Assembly (NCBI RefSeq): GCF_015355755.1
Contig: NZ_JACVEE010000003.1
Coordinates: 868,001-932,000, forward strand
DNA length: 64,000 bases
From: Nocardia sp. XZ_19_385
Lineage (GTDB): Bacteria; Actinomycetota; Actinomycetes; Mycobacteriales; Mycobacteriaceae
Direction of reading: 5' to 3'
Every line of letters starts with the position of its first letter. Positions within the stretch are counted from its first letter, which is position 1. Below are positions 7,837 to 16,235 of this stretch, one piece after another. The translations under genes were made by a program, and so were the position numbers. The notes beneath the pieces are model-generated. The model was not told where the DNA came from. It searched no databases and worked only from the letters and a program-made list of their open reading frames with translations.

Positions 7837-9005
7837 TATCTATGCTTCGAGACACGGCCGCTCGGTCGGCCACCTTCGCGTACTTCGGGCTCAACGGCTT
7901 CCTCATGGGGATGTGGATCGTGCACATTCCGGCGGTTACGCACCAGGCCGGGGTCAGTCATGCCGTGCTCGGGTATTTACTGCTGATGCTCGGCGCGGGC
8001 GCCTTTGCCGGGATGCAGGTGATCGGTCCGCTGACCGACCGGTTCGGGGCGCGCACAGTCGTTCCGGTCAGCGCGGCATTATTCAGCGCGTCCCTGATCC
8101 TGCCCGGACTGGCAACCGACGCTTGGACTTTGGGCGCGGCTCTGCTGTTGCTCGGCTGCGGCAACGGCGCGTTGGATGTCAGCATGAATGTGCATGCCGT
8201 GCAGGTGGAACGGGCTTATGGCCGGCCGGACATGTCCGCGTTCCACGCGGCCTTTTCCATCGGTGGTGTTCTGGCCGCGCTGGTCGGCGCGGTGACGCTG
8301 AGCCTGGAGTGGAGTCCGGCGTTCAGTCTCGGCCTGGCGGCGATCTTCGGGCTGGTGGTGTCGGTTGCGGCCGCTCCCGTGCTGCTCGAGCCGGAACCGA
8401 AGACGGCGACCGACACCGAGACGGCTGCCGCGCCCACTCCGCGCCGCATCTGGATCCTGGCGGCGCTCGCCTTGATGCTCATGCTGTGTGAAGGCGTCGC
8501 GAACGATTGGAGTGCGCTGCATCTGCGGGACGTTCTGGACGCCGCACCCGCCACCGCCGCCTTCGCCTACGGCGCGTTCGCGACGGCGATGACCATCGGA
8601 CGCTTCCTCGCGGATCGGTTCTCCGCAAGGTTCGGGGCGATGGCGATCCTGCGCTACGGCGCGGCGGTGGCCGGGATCGGGCTGGCGACGGCGGCGCTGT
8701 CGCCGTGGATTCCGCTGGCGCTGATCGGCTGGACGATCGCGGGGATCGGCCTCTCCGGTTGCGTGCCCCAGTTGTTCAGCGCGGCAGGACATTTCGACCG
8801 CGCCGCCGCCGGAGCCAACGTTGCCCGGGTCGCCGGGATCGGCTATCTGGGGGTGCTGGCGGGTCCCGCCATCATCGGGCCCATGACGCACTTCGTGCCG
8901 TTGAACACCGTACTTCTGCTACCGGTGGCGTTCTGTGTGATCGCCGCGGGCACGGCAGGCGTGCTGCGGGAAACGAAGGAGGTTCAGTCGGTAGGGAATC
9001 GGTAG
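7830..9005 (+). CDS. MFS transporter, YbjJ-like
   Basis: A 391-aa membrane protein with 12 predicted helices. It begins FAYFGLNGFLMGMWIVHIPA, has the MFS motif A at GPLTDRFGARTVV, and the central segment CEGVANDWSALHLRD matches the E-G-x-A-N-D-W motif of the YbjJ group. Start ATG 7830 (FVSMLRD); ATG 7842 is also possible. Its 3-prime end overlaps the convergent membrane gene at 8984 by 22 bp. With DeoR and HAD neighbours, a role in export of a sugar or sugar-like metabolite is suggested. Confidence 0.86.
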   Translation: MFVSMLRDTAARSATFAYFGLNGFLMGMWIVHIPAVTHQAGVSHAVLGYLLLMLGAGAFAGMQVIGPLTDRFGARTVVPVSAALFSASLILPGLATDAWTLGAALLLLGCGNGALDVSMNVHAVQVERAYGRPDMSAFHAAFSIGGVLAALVGAVTLSLEWSPAFSLGLAAIFGLVVSVAAAPVLLEPEPKTATDTETAAAPTPRRIWILAALALMLMLCEGVANDWSALHLRDVLDAAPATAAFAYGAFATAMTIGRFLADRFSARFGAMAILRYGAAVAGIGLATAALSPWIPLALIGWTIAGIGLSGCVPQLFSAAGHFDRAAAGANVARVAGIGYLGVLAGPAIIGPMTHFVPLNTVLLLPVAFCVIAAGTAGVLRETKEVQSVGNR

Positions 9006-9355
9006 ACCATCGCGCTGACACCGGCGATTGCCGCGGCACCCAGACCGAGGCACATCACGATATTGCCGACCACGGTTCCCGGATCGCCCGAGGTCAAGTT
9101 CTGGGTCAGGTCTTCGCCGAGTATGCCGCCGACCAGGATCCAGGCCGCGACCAGCGGCGCGAAAATCGGCGACCACCAGCGCCTGCCGAAGGCGACCAGT
9201 GCCGCGCACACCGCGATCACGATGATTCCGGGCGGAAACAGAGGAAATTTCGACGGATCCACGATCCATTGAATGAGGAGTCCCAGAATTCCGACGCCCA
9301 ATCCGTAGAGGGCGAACTTGGTGGACTTCGGTAGCGCGCGCATGCGGGTGTTCAT
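8984..9355 (-). CDS. Small membrane protein
   Basis: A 123-aa protein with about four transmembrane helices (KFALYGLGVGILGLLIQWIV, FPPGIIVIAVCAALVAFG, FAPLVAAWILVGGILG, GNIVMCLGLGAAAIAGVSAM) and no recognised catalytic motif. ATG 9355 follows the stop of the upstream gene by 2 bp (TGA-CC-ATG), so the two membrane genes are translationally coupled. Overlaps the tail of the MFS gene on the other strand. Function unknown. Confidence 0.75.
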   Translation of the reverse strand: MNTRMRALPKSTKFALYGLGVGILGLLIQWIVDPSKFPLFPPGIIVIAVCAALVAFGRRWWSPIFAPLVAAWILVGGILGEDLTQNLTSGDPGTVVGNIVMCLGLGAAAIAGVSAMVYRFPTD

Positions 9356-9357
9356 GG

Positions 9358-9729
9358 TCAGGCCCTTTCGCGTACGGCGGCGATGCCACAGAAGATCGTC
9401 GCGGCAAAACTGATCGTCTGCAGCCAAGCCGCCAGGAACTCGACGGTCTTGGCAGGCGTGACGAGCCGGTTCGGGAAGTCGGCGTCGGCGAATCCGCCGA
9501 CCAGGAACAAAGCCGCCATCGCCACCGCGAACAGCGGGACATACCGCCACCGAACCGTCGCCACCAACACCGCGAAGGCCAGATAGATCAGCGGACCGGG
9601 TCCGTCGTAACCCGCTAGGATACTGCGGGATTCGACAATCTCCGGACCGGCGTCGCCTATCGCGGCGAGGACGAGCGCTACGCAGGTCGCGGTCCGCCAG
9701 GGGCGTTGCCGCTGTGCCGTTGTGATCAT
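9358..9729 (-). CDS. Small membrane protein
   Basis: A 123-aa protein with about four hydrophobic helices (TATCVALVLAAIGDAG, GPLIYLAFAVLVATVRW, VPLFAVAMAALFLVGGF, TISFAATIFCGIAAV). ATG 9729 is chosen over an upstream in-frame ATG at 9810 because the extra 27 residues are Arg-rich and not membrane-like. Same length and topology as its downstream partner at 8984, suggesting a two-subunit membrane complex or an old duplication, though residue similarity is low. Function unknown. Confidence 0.72.
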   Translation of the reverse strand: MITTAQRQRPWRTATCVALVLAAIGDAGPEIVESRSILAGYDGPGPLIYLAFAVLVATVRWRYVPLFAVAMAALFLVGGFADADFPNRLVTPAKTVEFLAAWLQTISFAATIFCGIAAVRERA

Positions 9730-9866
9730 AGGACCAGCCTCGCGCAGCCGGCACCGCCGCCACATCCGTCGCGCAACGGACCGGGACCATACGCCTCGGC
9801 GCGTAATCAACGCGCCGAATCGTCATGCGCAGCAGGACATTCCCCGGTTGCGTGCCGAACGCCGGT

Positions 9867-11984
9867 CTACTTCGCCGGCAGGCGGGCGCGGGCACTGTCG
9901 ACGAAATCGGCAGCTGCCGCGCCATAGGCATAGGTCGCGGCCTCGAGCGCGCCGATCGCCGCGGCGAGTGGGTCTGGATTGGTTGCCCGATGCAGCGTGG
10001 CCCAGGCCCAATAGTTTTCGCGGCCGCCGATCGACGACTTACGCGCGCGCAGCTCGGCCTCCGGCGTCAGTGCGCGGTCTGCCATGCTCGCCGCCACCTC
10101 GGGATCGTCGTGCAGGTGCACATGTTCGACTGCTCGGCGCGCGGCCCACCACGCTATTTCCCGCTGCTGCTCGGCGGAGATGTCGTCCAGGATGTCGGTG
10201 TCCGGGCCCAGTGGTCCGTGCCCGAACCGCGCCCGCGACCCGTCGGACTGCCGTGGCACCGGGTAGAGCTCGCCTAGCAGCGGTATCACGGCGAATCCGA
10301 TCCGGGCGGTTTCCATGCGTGCGAGGTCCGCTTCGGTGAATCCGCAGCCGGTGAAACGTTCAACGGCGACAAGCCCTTTGGCTATGTGGTCTCGGTAGTC
10401 GGCGAAATCCAGGTCGCGCAGCAGGGGTTCCAGAACAGGATCGGTCTGTGCCGTACCGAGCTCGACAGCGGCGAGGACGCGGCCGTCGGTGGCGAACGAG
10501 AGTCGAGTGTGTCCGTTGACGTTCCAATACAGCGATGCGGCACGCGTACCCCGGGACAGCGCTCGCAACTCCGGGCCTAGGCTGCCCTGATATCCGTTGT
10601 ACTCGACCGCGATCACCGCCCCCGGGACGCCCACCACCGCAACCCACGGGTCATTTGCGCGGTCCGCGAACACGTCCATCGGCTCGGGGTGCGCGGGGTT
10701 CGCACCGAAAGCTTCGAGCACGGCGCTCGCGTCCGCGCCGGCGACGACCGTAATCGTGGCCGCGTCTGCGAGCGCCGAATTCCGGATCCAGCGATATGCG
10801 TCCTCCGGCTTGACGACTCGGGGCGGTTCGGGTTCCCCGCGTAAACGGTGACCGAGACGATCGGTGTGTTTGTGTACGACGGTGTCGGTGCTCGGTGACT
10901 TCCATACGATCAGCTGGTAGGTCTCCCGGGTACCGGCGTCGTCGCGGTTCGTGGCGTGGACCCGGACGCGGTAGTTACCCGGCCACGGAGGTGTCTGTTC
11001 GGTCAGTGACGCGTGCCGATGCCACGTTGTGGGTTCCGGCGCGCCCAGCACCGACGCGAGGCCTCGGTTCGCGGTCCACCCGACCTCCACCACCTCATCC
11101 CAGGCGACCGTATCGACTTCGGCCGGGGGGTTTTCGAGCACATGGACCACTATGTGGACCGCGGCATCGGCGGACCCTGTCCGCACCGCTATGCCACCCG
11201 GGACAACCGCGACCAGACCGTTCTCGCTGAAATCGACGGTCTCGGGAAACTCCGCCTCGGTCAGCGCGAACCGATGATCCCTGGCTACCACCGATCCCGC
11301 CGAGCGCAGCGGGTAGAGATAGTCCGCACGGATCCGAGCGAGCTGCGCGTCGGCGTACTCGGGCGGCATCGGAGCGGCACGCAGCAGTGGCCCGGCCGCG
11401 ACCAGGGCAGCGCCGATCACCGCCGCCGGATCGTCTCCCTCGCCGAGACTGCGCAGCACGATTGCCGCGGCCGCGACGCACATCGCCAGATAGGCCCTGC
11501 CGTGTGCCGCGGCGACCCCGGTCTCGTCGAGGGCAGCCGGCGATTCACGCAGCAGGGCAACGACGGCAGGCTTTTCGCTCAGACGGGCGGCGAACGCGGC
11601 GACGAGGGCCAATGCGCCCGGGCGGAACGCTTCGAGTTTATCGATGGCCCTTCTTGTGTCACCGGTTCCGGACACGGTCCCGTACATCACCATCGCGTCA
11701 GGTCGCTGTGGCAACAGCGCTGAAAGGCTCGCTACCGGAGGCACAGTCAGTTCGCCGACCCACAGTTCGAGAGCTCCGAGCAGCCGCTCCGGCAGCTGCG
11801 GCCCGAAGCGATCCAATTCCGAATGCAGCCCGGAGCCGGAGGCGTGAAAGTCGTCCTCCGCGCCGGGTAATCCCGTGCGGCCCAACGCTGCCGCGGGTGA
11901 CAGCGGAATACGAGTCGCAGCCGATCGCATCATCTCGATCACTGTCGAAACGAGCTCGTCGGCGACCTCATCCGGAATATTCAC
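9867..11984 (-). CDS. Large protein with DUF6461-type C-terminal domain
   Basis: A 705-aa soluble protein. Roughly residues 1-370 are Ala-rich with no family I recognise. The next stretch, from about residue 405, resembles DUF6461: ATITVVAGADASAVLEAFGA, then PWVAVVGVPGAVIAVEYNGYQ, and YWNVNGHTRLSFATDGRVLA, the pattern F/Y-W-N-V-N-x-x-T-R-x-x-x-A-x-D-G. The last 150 residues are helical. DUF6461 proteins are common in actinomycetes and uncharacterised. Most carry the domain alone in about 200 residues, so 705 aa is unusually long. Its upstream side lies near regulatory element copy B, but transcription points the other way. Confidence 0.75.
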   Translation of the reverse strand: MNIPDEVADELVSTVIEMMRSAATRIPLSPAAALGRTGLPGAEDDFHASGSGLHSELDRFGPQLPERLLGALELWVGELTVPPVASLSALLPQRPDAMVMYGTVSGTGDTRRAIDKLEAFRPGALALVAAFAARLSEKPAVVALLRESPAALDETGVAAAHGRAYLAMCVAAAAIVLRSLGEGDDPAAVIGAALVAAGPLLRAAPMPPEYADAQLARIRADYLYPLRSAGSVVARDHRFALTEAEFPETVDFSENGLVAVVPGGIAVRTGSADAAVHIVVHVLENPPAEVDTVAWDEVVEVGWTANRGLASVLGAPEPTTWHRHASLTEQTPPWPGNYRVRVHATNRDDAGTRETYQLIVWKSPSTDTVVHKHTDRLGHRLRGEPEPPRVVKPEDAYRWIRNSALADAATITVVAGADASAVLEAFGANPAHPEPMDVFADRANDPWVAVVGVPGAVIAVEYNGYQGSLGPELRALSRGTRAASLYWNVNGHTRLSFATDGRVLAAVELGTAQTDPVLEPLLRDLDFADYRDHIAKGLVAVERFTGCGFTEADLARMETARIGFAVIPLLGELYPVPRQSDGSRARFGHGPLGPDTDILDDISAEQQREIAWWAARRAVEHVHLHDDPEVAASMADRALTPEAELRARKSSIGGRENYWAWATLHRATNPDPLAAAIGALEAATYAYGAAAADFVDSARARLPAK

Positions 11985-12151
11985 TACGCCCCCACCTCGT
12001 TTGCTCGGACCGCTCGAACTCTACCTGCGAGTTCGCGGGGGAGGCGACGAGCTTGCCTTTGCTGTCCCAGGTTCGGGCCGTCTCGCGTCTGTGTTTGCCA
12101 CGGTGGCGTGCTGACGGCGGAGGCATTGCCCGGATGGTGAACGTTGGTTCC

Positions 12152-12203
12152 CGACACCAGTAACAGGAGCTCGGTAAAACTAGTATTGGCAATACCTGGA
12201 TAA
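12152..12203. promoter_or_regulatory. 52-bp regulatory element, copy B (upstream of XRE regulator)
   Basis: Second copy of the element at 1686-1737, 47 of 52 bases identical, same orientation. It holds a perfect 13-bp dyad, GTATTG-G-CAATAC (12183-12195). In copy A two symmetric positions of this dyad change together (T to C on the left, A to G on the right), as expected if a dimer reads it. It ends in GGATAA, a possible -10 for the XRE gene starting at 12232. Confidence 0.6.
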
Positions 12204-12231
12204 GCCGGTGACTTTCGGCGACTATCGGAGC

Positions 12232-13152
12232 GTGACGACAGTGACGGACGCGCGAGCCCTGGGCAAGGCACAGCGAAACGAGTTGGGCGCCTTCCTGAAA
12301 TCCCGCCGCGCCCGGATCACCCCGGAGGACGTCGGTCTGCCACCCGGTCCGCGCAGGCGCACCCCCGGGCTGCGCCGCGAGGAGGTCGCTCAACTCTCCG
12401 GAGTCGGTGTCACCTGGTACACCTGGCTGGAGCAGGGCCGCGAAATCAATGTCAGCGTGCAGGTTCTCGACGCGGTCTCCCGCACCCTGGGCCTGGACGC
12501 CGCCGAACGGTCCCATGTCTATCGCCTCGCTGGTGTCCCCACGGTGCCGAGCCCGCACACCGGCACCGGTCTCCCGGAAGAACTCCAGGTCATCCTCGAC
12601 CATTTGGCACCGTTGCCCGCGGTGCTGCTCAGCGCCCGCTACGATATCCTGGCGCACAACGACTCCTACGAGTCGTTGTGCCCTGTCCGCGCCCTCGGTG
12701 ATCAGGTGCTGGATGTCAATATCGCCAGGCGCGTCTTCCTCACCCCGCAATGCTGCAACGCCTACCACCACAGCTGGGACGATCTGCGCCGCATGGTCGC
12801 CTACCTGCGCGGCGCCTATGCCAAGAACCTCGACGACCCGACCTGGCAGTCCTTCATCGACGAACTGTGCACCGAGAGCGAGCATTTCGCGACCCTGTGG
12901 GCCCGCAACGATGTCGCGGTCCCGATCAGCCGCGTGAAAACCGTCCGGAATCTGGCCGTCGGCGACCTCGACATGTTCGTGACATCGATGTCCCTGCCGG
13001 CCGTCCCCGGATCCTGGGTGCAGATCTACACCCCGACCGACGAATCAGCGTGGACGAAACTGCGCACGCTGCTCGCGATGGCGGAGGAAGACCGCCGCGA
13101 ACCCTGGCTGGAACACCGCCGCGTCAACCACCCCGACCTTCTCGCCGGTTGA
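12232..13152 (+). CDS. XRE-family regulator with MmyB-like ligand domain
   Basis: A 306-aa regulator: N-terminal HTH with the conserved R-R-T-P-G-L-R-R-E-E-V-A-x-L-S-G-V-x-V-T-W-Y arrangement, then TWLEQGREINVSVQVLDAVS, followed by the MmyB-like PAS-type domain (LPAVLLSARYDILAHND and WDDLRRMVAYLRGAYA). Members often repress an adjacent divergent transporter or SDR gene. GTG 12232 is used; GTG 12208 or 12241 are alternatives. The duplicated element in front of it also precedes the MFS pump at 1663, the best candidate target. Confidence 0.9.
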   Translation: MTTVTDARALGKAQRNELGAFLKSRRARITPEDVGLPPGPRRRTPGLRREEVAQLSGVGVTWYTWLEQGREINVSVQVLDAVSRTLGLDAAERSHVYRLAGVPTVPSPHTGTGLPEELQVILDHLAPLPAVLLSARYDILAHNDSYESLCPVRALGDQVLDVNIARRVFLTPQCCNAYHHSWDDLRRMVAYLRGAYAKNLDDPTWQSFIDELCTESEHFATLWARNDVAVPISRVKTVRNLAVGDLDMFVTSMSLPAVPGSWVQIYTPTDESAWTKLRTLLAMAEEDRREPWLEHRRVNHPDLLAG

Positions 13153-13274
13153 CGCAGTGGGCTACAAGTTTGATGAATCGCGGCGCTCGAGCCGTTCGGC
13201 ATCGGATTGCGTTCGCGGCGTATCGGGTCGAATTCCGGTCTAGTTGCTGTAGTCATGACCGAGCCCCTCGATCC

Positions 13275-14507
13275 TCAACAATTGCTGGGCGCGGGCTCCC
13301 CCCGAAAGCGCGCGTCGATCCAGTTGACCGCCGCCGGTGCGCCGAGCACGGCAGTGCTCATGTGGTCGGGACTGGGGAACAGGTCCGAGAGCACCGTCAC
13401 TCCTGCCGTGCAGTAGCGTCGCATGGTGTTGTCGATGGAATCGACCGGAATCAGCATGTCCTGCGGGGAATGCCATTCATACACCGGCGCCATCGGAGTC
13501 TCGTCGAACAGTTCGAGGCTGTTCTCTTCCACGACCCGCCGCGCGTCCGGATCGTTGATCAGCGACGTCGATGTGGCGACGTCGCTGACACTGCGACCGG
13601 CGCCGGCCAGCAAAACTTCGTTGGTGCAACCGTTGGCGATCTCGGCGCGCATCGCGAGCCCGGCGGCGTTCATATGTGCACTGATCGGCAGACGCTGCGG
13701 GTATTCGCGTTCGAGGCCGACCGCGGCTGCCAGCGCCAGCCCGAAGGCAGGGTGCCGCTGGAGGCCAAGCGCTTCGATCATCTTCACCAGGTTCATCGGT
13801 ACCCCACCCTGGGCTGCCCCGACCAGACGCAGTTCCGGGGCGTACTCGCGCTGCAGTGCAGCCGCCCACCCGGTGGCCATTCCGCCGCCGGAATAGCCCA
13901 GCATCGCGACGGGACTGCTCTCCAGCCCGAGTTCGGAGACGCGCTGCGCGGCGCGAATACCGTCGAGGGTGATCAGGCCGCCGAGCCGGGCGGCGCCGTA
14001 GGCGGCGTTCGGGCCGAGATGATCAGGCAGCGCGATCGACCAGCCCCGTAGCAGGATGGCGTTGAGTAGGGGCGCTTCCTTGACGAAGAGATTCGGGTCC
14101 TGGGTGTAGAGCACGTGGGAGACAGCGCATTTGACGCCCAGGCCATTGATGATGTGCTGATAGGACAGCAGCGGCGCACCCGGTCGATGGTTGAACGGGG
14201 TCAATACCGTCGTCGTGGCGGCGATCGGCGCACCGGCGGAGTCGGTCGACCTGAACTTGATCATGGTGACGCGCGCGCCGGGGAAGTACAGGAGCGGCGG
14301 CATCTGGCGCGTCGCCAGCACGTCACCAGGCGCCGCGGACTCGAGGTCGCTCGGCGCGGAATAGAACGGATCGGGATCCGGTATCGGATAGAGCGGCTCG
14401 GCCGCGGCGGTAGCGGAGGTCAGTATCAGCGCGGCGACAGTGCCGACCGCGGCGAGGAAGTTGAATGAGCGGACCGAGACCGGGTGGCCAACGACGAACA
14501 TGCGCAT
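13275..14507 (-). CDS. Secreted lipase, LIP family
   Basis: A 410-aa alpha/beta-hydrolase of the secretory lipase family (Candida LipA type, widespread in Nocardia and Mycobacterium). Signal peptide: FNFLAAVGTVAALILTSATA ending before AEPLYPIPDPDPFY. Catalytic Ser is in MLGYSGGGMATGWAA (G-Y-S-G-G); the motif YQHIINGLG and the late D and H (HSPQDMLIPV, SPDHMST) complete the triad region. Cys pairs suggest disulfides after export. ATG 14507 has GGAGGGG at 9-nt spacing. Convergent with the XRE gene and divergent from the secreted protein at 14763. Confidence 0.88.
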   Translation of the reverse strand: MRMFVVGHPVSVRSFNFLAAVGTVAALILTSATAAAEPLYPIPDPDPFYSAPSDLESAAPGDVLATRQMPPLLYFPGARVTMIKFRSTDSAGAPIAATTTVLTPFNHRPGAPLLSYQHIINGLGVKCAVSHVLYTQDPNLFVKEAPLLNAILLRGWSIALPDHLGPNAAYGAARLGGLITLDGIRAAQRVSELGLESSPVAMLGYSGGGMATGWAAALQREYAPELRLVGAAQGGVPMNLVKMIEALGLQRHPAFGLALAAAVGLEREYPQRLPISAHMNAAGLAMRAEIANGCTNEVLLAGAGRSVSDVATSTSLINDPDARRVVEENSLELFDETPMAPVYEWHSPQDMLIPVDSIDNTMRRYCTAGVTVLSDLFPSPDHMSTAVLGAPAAVNWIDARFRGEPAPSNC

Positions 14508-14762
14508 GACAGGCGACCCCTCCAGAACAAGCATGGTTGCTACTGATTTGCCGATCATTATCCCGCGGCTCCGTCGCGGTCCGCGAAGAACACGCCGGTG
14601 CCTCACAAAGGGAATTACAGCACTGCGTTTCCGCAGCTGGACGAACGGTTCCCGACAGGGCGAAGTCTTCGATCGCACCCCCCGAAATGCAGGCCTACGA
14701 TGGATTTGTCGTTCGTTGCTGCCATCGAGATGCAACCGTGCATCACGGCGAAAGGTACTCGA

Positions 14763-15290
14763 ATGCGATTCCAACGCTCTGCAACAGTTTTGCTCGGTGC
14801 GACTCTCACCCTTCCTTTGCTGGTGGGTTTCCCCGCCACCGCCACGGCCGATCCGGTCGTCGGCGGTTGCTACGGCGGCCAGCTCACCACCACCAACGTC
14901 CCAGGTAGTGGCAGTGGCGGGATGGACACGAACGTGACCGGCGGACTCACCGACTGTGGCAGCCCGCAGCTCCCCGAGGTCGATGGCGGCATGCTGAATA
15001 TCAGCTATCCGTTCAACATCGTCACCGGCAGCAATTCCGGCACCGGCGCGGGCGGCAACCCGGCCGGCGGGACCATCGTTTGGTCCGACGGATCGGTCAG
15101 CGTCGTGTCGGGCAACTGGGTGACCTCACCTGTAGGCCAGAACGCAGTCAGCACGCTCGGCGTCCTCAGCGGCCCCGGTGCCGGTCAGCAAATAGTGTTC
15201 GGCACTCGCCAGATCGCCAACTCCGGATCAGTGGGCGGCGGCAGCGGCGGAGCCGGCTCGGTGATGGTCATCGACGCACTTTTCCACTGA
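14763..15290 (+). CDS. Secreted Gly/Ser-rich protein
   Basis: A 175-aa exported protein of unknown function. Signal peptide RSATVLLGATLTLPLLVGFP with cleavage near ATADP. The mature part is Gly-, Ser- and Thr-rich with two cysteines (GGCYGGQ and TDCGSPQ), beta-strand-like repeats and IVWSDGSVSVVSGNW. It looks like a small extracellular beta protein. ATG 14763 immediately precedes the signal peptide; longer in-frame starts are not supported. Divergent from the lipase. Confidence 0.75.
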   Translation: MRFQRSATVLLGATLTLPLLVGFPATATADPVVGGCYGGQLTTTNVPGSGSGGMDTNVTGGLTDCGSPQLPEVDGGMLNISYPFNIVTGSNSGTGAGGNPAGGTIVWSDGSVSVVSGNWVTSPVGQNAVSTLGVLSGPGAGQQIVFGTRQIANSGSVGGGSGGAGSVMVIDALFH

Positions 15291-15434
15291 CCGCAGCGCA
15301 TTACTGGACACTGCGTGCGCGTCCAGAACTGCGATCGCCGCCCGGATCGTCACCTGCGCCTAATGCGGGTCCCGGAAAAATTCGATAATACAAGCGCAGC
15401 TCGTCGACAGCCTTTCGGCACGAATGGAGTCTCG

Positions 15435-16229
15435 ATGGGTAGACACGACGCACCAGGGGCGAATCCAGTCGAGCCGGTGCCCAAGCCGGAGGCCAGTAAC
15501 CGATGGTCTCGCGGTAAGAAGGTCGGTGCAGTGCTGGGAGGGATTGCCCTGGCAACTGTTACCGCGGTGGTGACCACTTATGCGGCGCGCTTAATTAGTG
15601 GTATCGAAGAAAGGGTCACAGATCCGGTAGAAGTTGCCGTCGAAGATCTGTCCATGGATCGATGCCCCTCAACCTTCATGTTGCCGGGCAAACCGCAGGA
15701 CTATCCACCGGTGCCCAGCCAAGAGCAAACGCTTGACTGGGCACGTGGCAACGGCGCTATCGAGGGGCTGCGGAACTTGGTGCGAGTCACGATAACGGGT
15801 AGCCGGGCCGATCAGCCGGTTGTTCTCGACAGACTCAGGATCGAGGTGCTTCGCAGGGAGTCGCCGGTTGCGGGCTTCGTGACAGGCTCGCAATGCGGCG
15901 GTCCGCTCGACAGGAGATATTTCCAAGCCGACATCGATCAAGCTCCAGTCGTCCTCGAGAGCGAACCTGCGAAAGCTGGCCTGAATCCGGAGCAAGCAAA
16001 AGACTTTCCGTATTTCGTCAGTGGATCGGAGGTCGAGCAGTTCTACCTGAGGCTGACCGCAGAAACGTGCAATTGTGATTGGAGGGCTGTGCTGGAGTGG
16101 ACTTCGGGAGCACGCGAAGGCGAAATCGTCATCGATAATGATGGTAAGCCATTTCGAATCCACGGTACGCAGGGTTACCCTAGGTATCAATTCGGGAATG
16201 GTCCGAGCAATTTGGTTCGCGTCAACTAG
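15435..16229 (+). CDS. Membrane-anchored hypothetical protein
   Basis: A 264-aa protein with a short basic cytoplasmic N-terminus (NRWSRGKKVG), one transmembrane helix (AVLGGIALATVTAVVTTYAA) and an extracytoplasmic domain of about 205 residues with three cysteines (MDRCPSTF, TGSQCGGPL, ETCNCDWR region). The domain looks like beta-sandwich (VRVTITGSRADQPVVLDRLR). Start ATG 15435 has GGAG 6 nt upstream. No family recognised. Codon use is slightly less GC-rich than its neighbours. Convergent with the TPR gene. Confidence 0.7.
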   Translation: MGRHDAPGANPVEPVPKPEASNRWSRGKKVGAVLGGIALATVTAVVTTYAARLISGIEERVTDPVEVAVEDLSMDRCPSTFMLPGKPQDYPPVPSQEQTLDWARGNGAIEGLRNLVRVTITGSRADQPVVLDRLRIEVLRRESPVAGFVTGSQCGGPLDRRYFQADIDQAPVVLESEPAKAGLNPEQAKDFPYFVSGSEVEQFYLRLTAETCNCDWRAVLEWTSGAREGEIVIDNDGKPFRIHGTQGYPRYQFGNGPSNLVRVN

Positions 16230-16235
16230 ATAGCG

